DNA from: Myxococcales bacterium
GTDB lineage: Bacteria > Myxococcota_A > Polyangia > Polyangiales > Polyangiaceae
NCBI GenBank assembly: GCA_016712525.1
Contig: JADJQX010000010.1
Coordinates: forward strand, 1 to 5,195
Length of the DNA: 5,195 nucleotides
Direction: 5' to 3'
The position numbers and the translations under genes were made by a program. This document shows positions 3,806-5,195 of this stretch, piece after piece. How positions within the stretch are numbered: the stretch's first letter is position 1; every line of letters begins with the position of its first letter. The notes under the pieces were generated by a model. It was given only the letters and a program-made list of their open reading frames with translations. It ran no database searches and had not been told where the DNA came from.

Positions 3806-5195
3806 TCCGCGCCAAGGACTACGCGACCCTGTTGGCGCATCCCGACGTGCGCGCGGTCGTGAGTCGCGGAAGTGCACGGACGATGCAGCAACCGGACAGC
3901 CCGATCGTGCGCGAGCTGTTCGACGTGCCCGACCTGGAGTGGAGCCGCCTGGACGGAGGCCCCTCGGTTCGCACACGCCTGATCGTGACACGTACGGCGT
4001 GGCCCGCGGCCTGGGGCAAACCCGCGGTGGGGCACCTGCACGACGGATTCGTGTACGAGCTGTTCGTCACCAGTCTGCCGCCCGACGTGGCGAGCGCGGC
4101 GGAGATCGTTTCGCTGTACCTGGGGCGCGGGGCGCTCGAAGCGACCCTCGCGCAGGAAGATCAGGAGATGACCACCGATCGGTGGATCACCCACCGCGCG
4201 CTCGGTCAGGACCTGTTCCAACTGATGAGCCAATGGGTCTGGAATCACCGCGTCGTGCTCGGGCAGGCGCTCGTGGCGGAGGCCGCGCTGCGCGTGACGC
4301 CGTGGGAGGTGGCCGTCACGCCGATTGAACCGACCCCGATCGAGGCCCCGCCCGATGGAAGGACGGCGACGCCCGACGCGCCCGCGACGCCCGACGCGCC
4401 CGCGACGCCCGACGTGCCCGCGACGCCCGACGTGCCCGCGACGCCCGACGTGCCCGCGACGCCCTCGGCGCGGGAGCAAGCCCCGTCCGAGTCGGAGCCG
4501 GAGCGGTTCGGCCCGGAGCACTTCACGCGCGACGCCGCCGGCCAGGTGCACTGCCCGGCCGGGCAGATTCTGCGCCCCAGCGAGATTCGCACGCGTCGGA
4601 GCGGCGACCGCCAACGGTACCGCGCCTCGCTTCCGATCTGCGCGAGCTGCCCGCAGGTGACGCGGTGTTGCGCGAGCACGGGACCGCTTCTGCAAGGCCG
4701 TGTCGTCGACCTGCCCGTCGCGCCTTCGGCGCCGCCGCCCGTGCCCCAGGAGCCGCGCTCACGACCCGCGCCGCCCGCGCCGACGCCCTCGCCGTCCCTC
4801 CCGCCGACGCCGCGGAGGCCCCGCCGCTTGCCGGTGTGGCACCACGCGAGCCTGCTGTGGACGGACCTGTCGGCGTGCGCCCTGCGTCGGGCGTTCGTGG
4901 ACACGTTGTGGAGCGAACACGTCGAGTTCGAAGAGGTTCTGAACCCGGCCCCGCCGCGCTCGACGCGGAGTTCCCGGGACCGTCGTGCGCATCGCCGCGC
5001 GACCTGGGTCGAGCGGCTGGCCCGCAACGCGCGCGACCCGCGGACGAACTCGCCGACGCTCGTGGTTCACGGGGTTCCCGACGCACTGGCGCGACTCGTT
5101 GGGGTGCCGACGAGTTGTTCCCTCCACCACGAAAACCCCGACGGCTCTGCAGGAACCGAGGAGACTGGTCGCGACCACGTAGGCGGGGAGGGCGG
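3628..5195 (+). CDS. IS4-like DDE transposase, C-terminal part (frameshifted, runs off the window)
   Basis: Family sequence resumes at 3637 with PGNGHRAALL, nine bases after an in-frame ATG at 3628 that has only a weak ribosome site. Numbered as one joined protein, the second catalytic Asp is D253 (VVRADGEFGS), then VGWLIRAKDYATLL, VYELFVTSLPP, and the Y378-x2-R381-x3-E385 signature in LYLGRGALEATLAQEDQE; the final Lys of the IS4 YREK motif is Asp here. LMSQWVWNHRVVLGQAL follows. Residues 462-491 are a TPDAPA/TPDVPA repeat array. A cysteine module follows (C523 in HCPAGQ; C552, C555, C561, C562 in ICASCPQVTRCC), like that at the C-terminus of IS1182-type transposases. A proline-rich linker spans 578-616, then LLWTDLSACALRRAF and HRRATWVERLARNAR. 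The frame has no stop before the window ends and crosses the right terminal repeat. Confidence 0.8.
   Translation, partial: MAQPGNGHRAALLDQGCTQIVALCRAVRVELGSVVVRADGEFGSQASIAQIAGHQVGWLIRAKDYATLLAHPDVRAVVSRGSARTMQQPDSPIVRELFDVPDLEWSRLDGGPSVRTRLIVTRTAWPAAWGKPAVGHLHDGFVYELFVTSLPPDVASAAEIVSLYLGRGALEATLAQEDQEMTTDRWITHRALGQDLFQLMSQWVWNHRVVLGQALVAEAALRVTPWEVAVTPIEPTPIEAPPDGRTATPDAPATPDAPATPDVPATPDVPATPDVPATPSAREQAPSESEPERFGPEHFTRDAAGQVHCPAGQILRPSEIRTRRSGDRQRYRASLPICASCPQVTRCCASTGPLLQGRVVDLPVAPSAPPPVPQEPRSRPAPPAPTPSPSLPPTPRRPRRLPVWHHASLLWTDLSACALRRAFVDTLWSEHVEFEEVLNPAPPRSTRSSRDRRAHRRATWVERLARNARDPRTNSPTLVVHGVPDALARLVGVPTSCSLHHENPDGSAGTEETGRDHVGGEG
4369..4464 (+). repeat. In-frame 18-bp tandem repeat array inside the transposase
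   Basis: There are five full units of ACGCCCGACGYGCCCGCG: units 1 and 2 (4369-4404) have C at the variable base and units 3-5 (4405-4458) have T. A six-base partial unit follows to 4464. In the transposase frame this gives TPDAPA twice and TPDVPA three times. The units are otherwise identical, silent positions included, which points to recent slippage or unequal-crossover expansion. It lies between the DDE core and the cysteine module, in what must be a flexible linker. Confidence 0.95.
5161..5195. repeat. Right terminal inverted repeat of the second IS
   Basis: This is the inverted partner of 2862-2897; 5161-5188 is a perfect match to 2870-2897. It contains the palindrome TGGTCGCGACCA at 5166-5177. 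It ends with the window, so the true tip may lie slightly beyond. Confidence 0.92.

Larger units (their letters stand above)
2862..5195 (+). mobile_element. Second insertion sequence, IS4-superfamily-like, with long terminal inverted repeats
   Basis: Near-perfect inverted repeats bound one long plus-strand transposase coding region: 2870-2897 matches 5161-5188 at 28 of 28 bases, and the match continues to 2862 and 5195 if one extra C on the left is skipped. The element is about 2.3 kb with a single gene and no passenger. Its right edge is the window edge, so it may extend a few bases more and the target duplication cannot be seen. The transposase is split by a -1 frameshift, so the copy is probably defective. 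The DDE layout and a Y-x2-R-x3-E signature point to the IS4 superfamily; the subgroup is not certain and an IS1182- or unclassified-type assignment is possible. Confidence 0.85.

Noticed and set aside
4369..4464. Possible CRISPR array or iteron origin in the short tandem repeats
   Set aside because: The units are directly adjacent with no spacers, are 18 bp (a multiple of three) and lie in frame inside a transposase, so they are a coding tandem repeat.
3250..4695. A 481-codon minus-strand open frame opposite the second transposase, with a GRRGHV-type repeat
   Set aside because: The repeat is only the antisense reading of the 18-bp array and the rest is Arg-rich shadow sequence. The plus strand carries the conserved transposase motifs.
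1..5195. A composite transposon made of the two elements
   Set aside because: The two IS belong to different families with different ends, so they cannot move the DNA between them as a pair, and that DNA is only a broken gene.

Overview
The window is a very GC-rich stretch of bacterial DNA made almost entirely of two different insertion sequences lying next to each other, with a short remnant of ordinary coding DNA between them. The strong G/C bias at third codon positions and the two transposon types fit a high-GC bacterium such as a myxobacterium, planctomycete or actinobacterium. The sequence contains no rRNA, tRNA or housekeeping gene that would settle the taxonomy.

Region 1 (about 1-2400, minus strand) is an IS66-type element with the classical three genes in order tnpA (2342-2025), tnpB (2028-1702) and tnpC (1651-89). 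tnpA and tnpB overlap by four bases (GTGA). TnpC is full length and keeps a CxxC...CxxC zinc-binding domain and a D-D-E triad. Imperfect 17-bp inverted repeats at 4-20 and 2383-2399 probably belong to its ends, so the window starts at or very near the left tip.

Region 2 (about 2401-2861) is the only non-transposon DNA. It holds the 3' part of an unrecognised gene on the plus strand. Its 5' part has been lost at the IS66 boundary, and it appears to carry a one-base frameshift near 2468. A perfect 10-bp GC-rich hairpin follows its stop codon.

Region 3 (about 2862-5195, plus strand) is a second insertion sequence with 28-bp perfect terminal inverted repeats (2870-2897 and 5161-5188), extendable to 2862 and 5195 with one gap base. 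The right repeat falls at the end of the window. It encodes one long IS4-superfamily-like DDE transposase with a very good ribosome binding site, broken into two frames by a -1 shift near 3637. The 3' half carries an in-frame array of five 18-bp repeats, a cysteine motif and a proline-rich linker. It stays open through the right terminal repeat to the window edge.

The picture is an insertion hot spot or transposon graveyard in an accessory region: IS66 (probably intact) cut a resident gene, and a second IS, probably inactive unless the frameshift is programmed or a sequencing error, sits just downstream of that gene's end. I found no support for a defence system, CRISPR array, toxin-antitoxin pair, ncRNA or other new system. 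The points most worth checking are the two frameshifts, the palindrome inside the terminal repeats, and the repeat array in the transposase.
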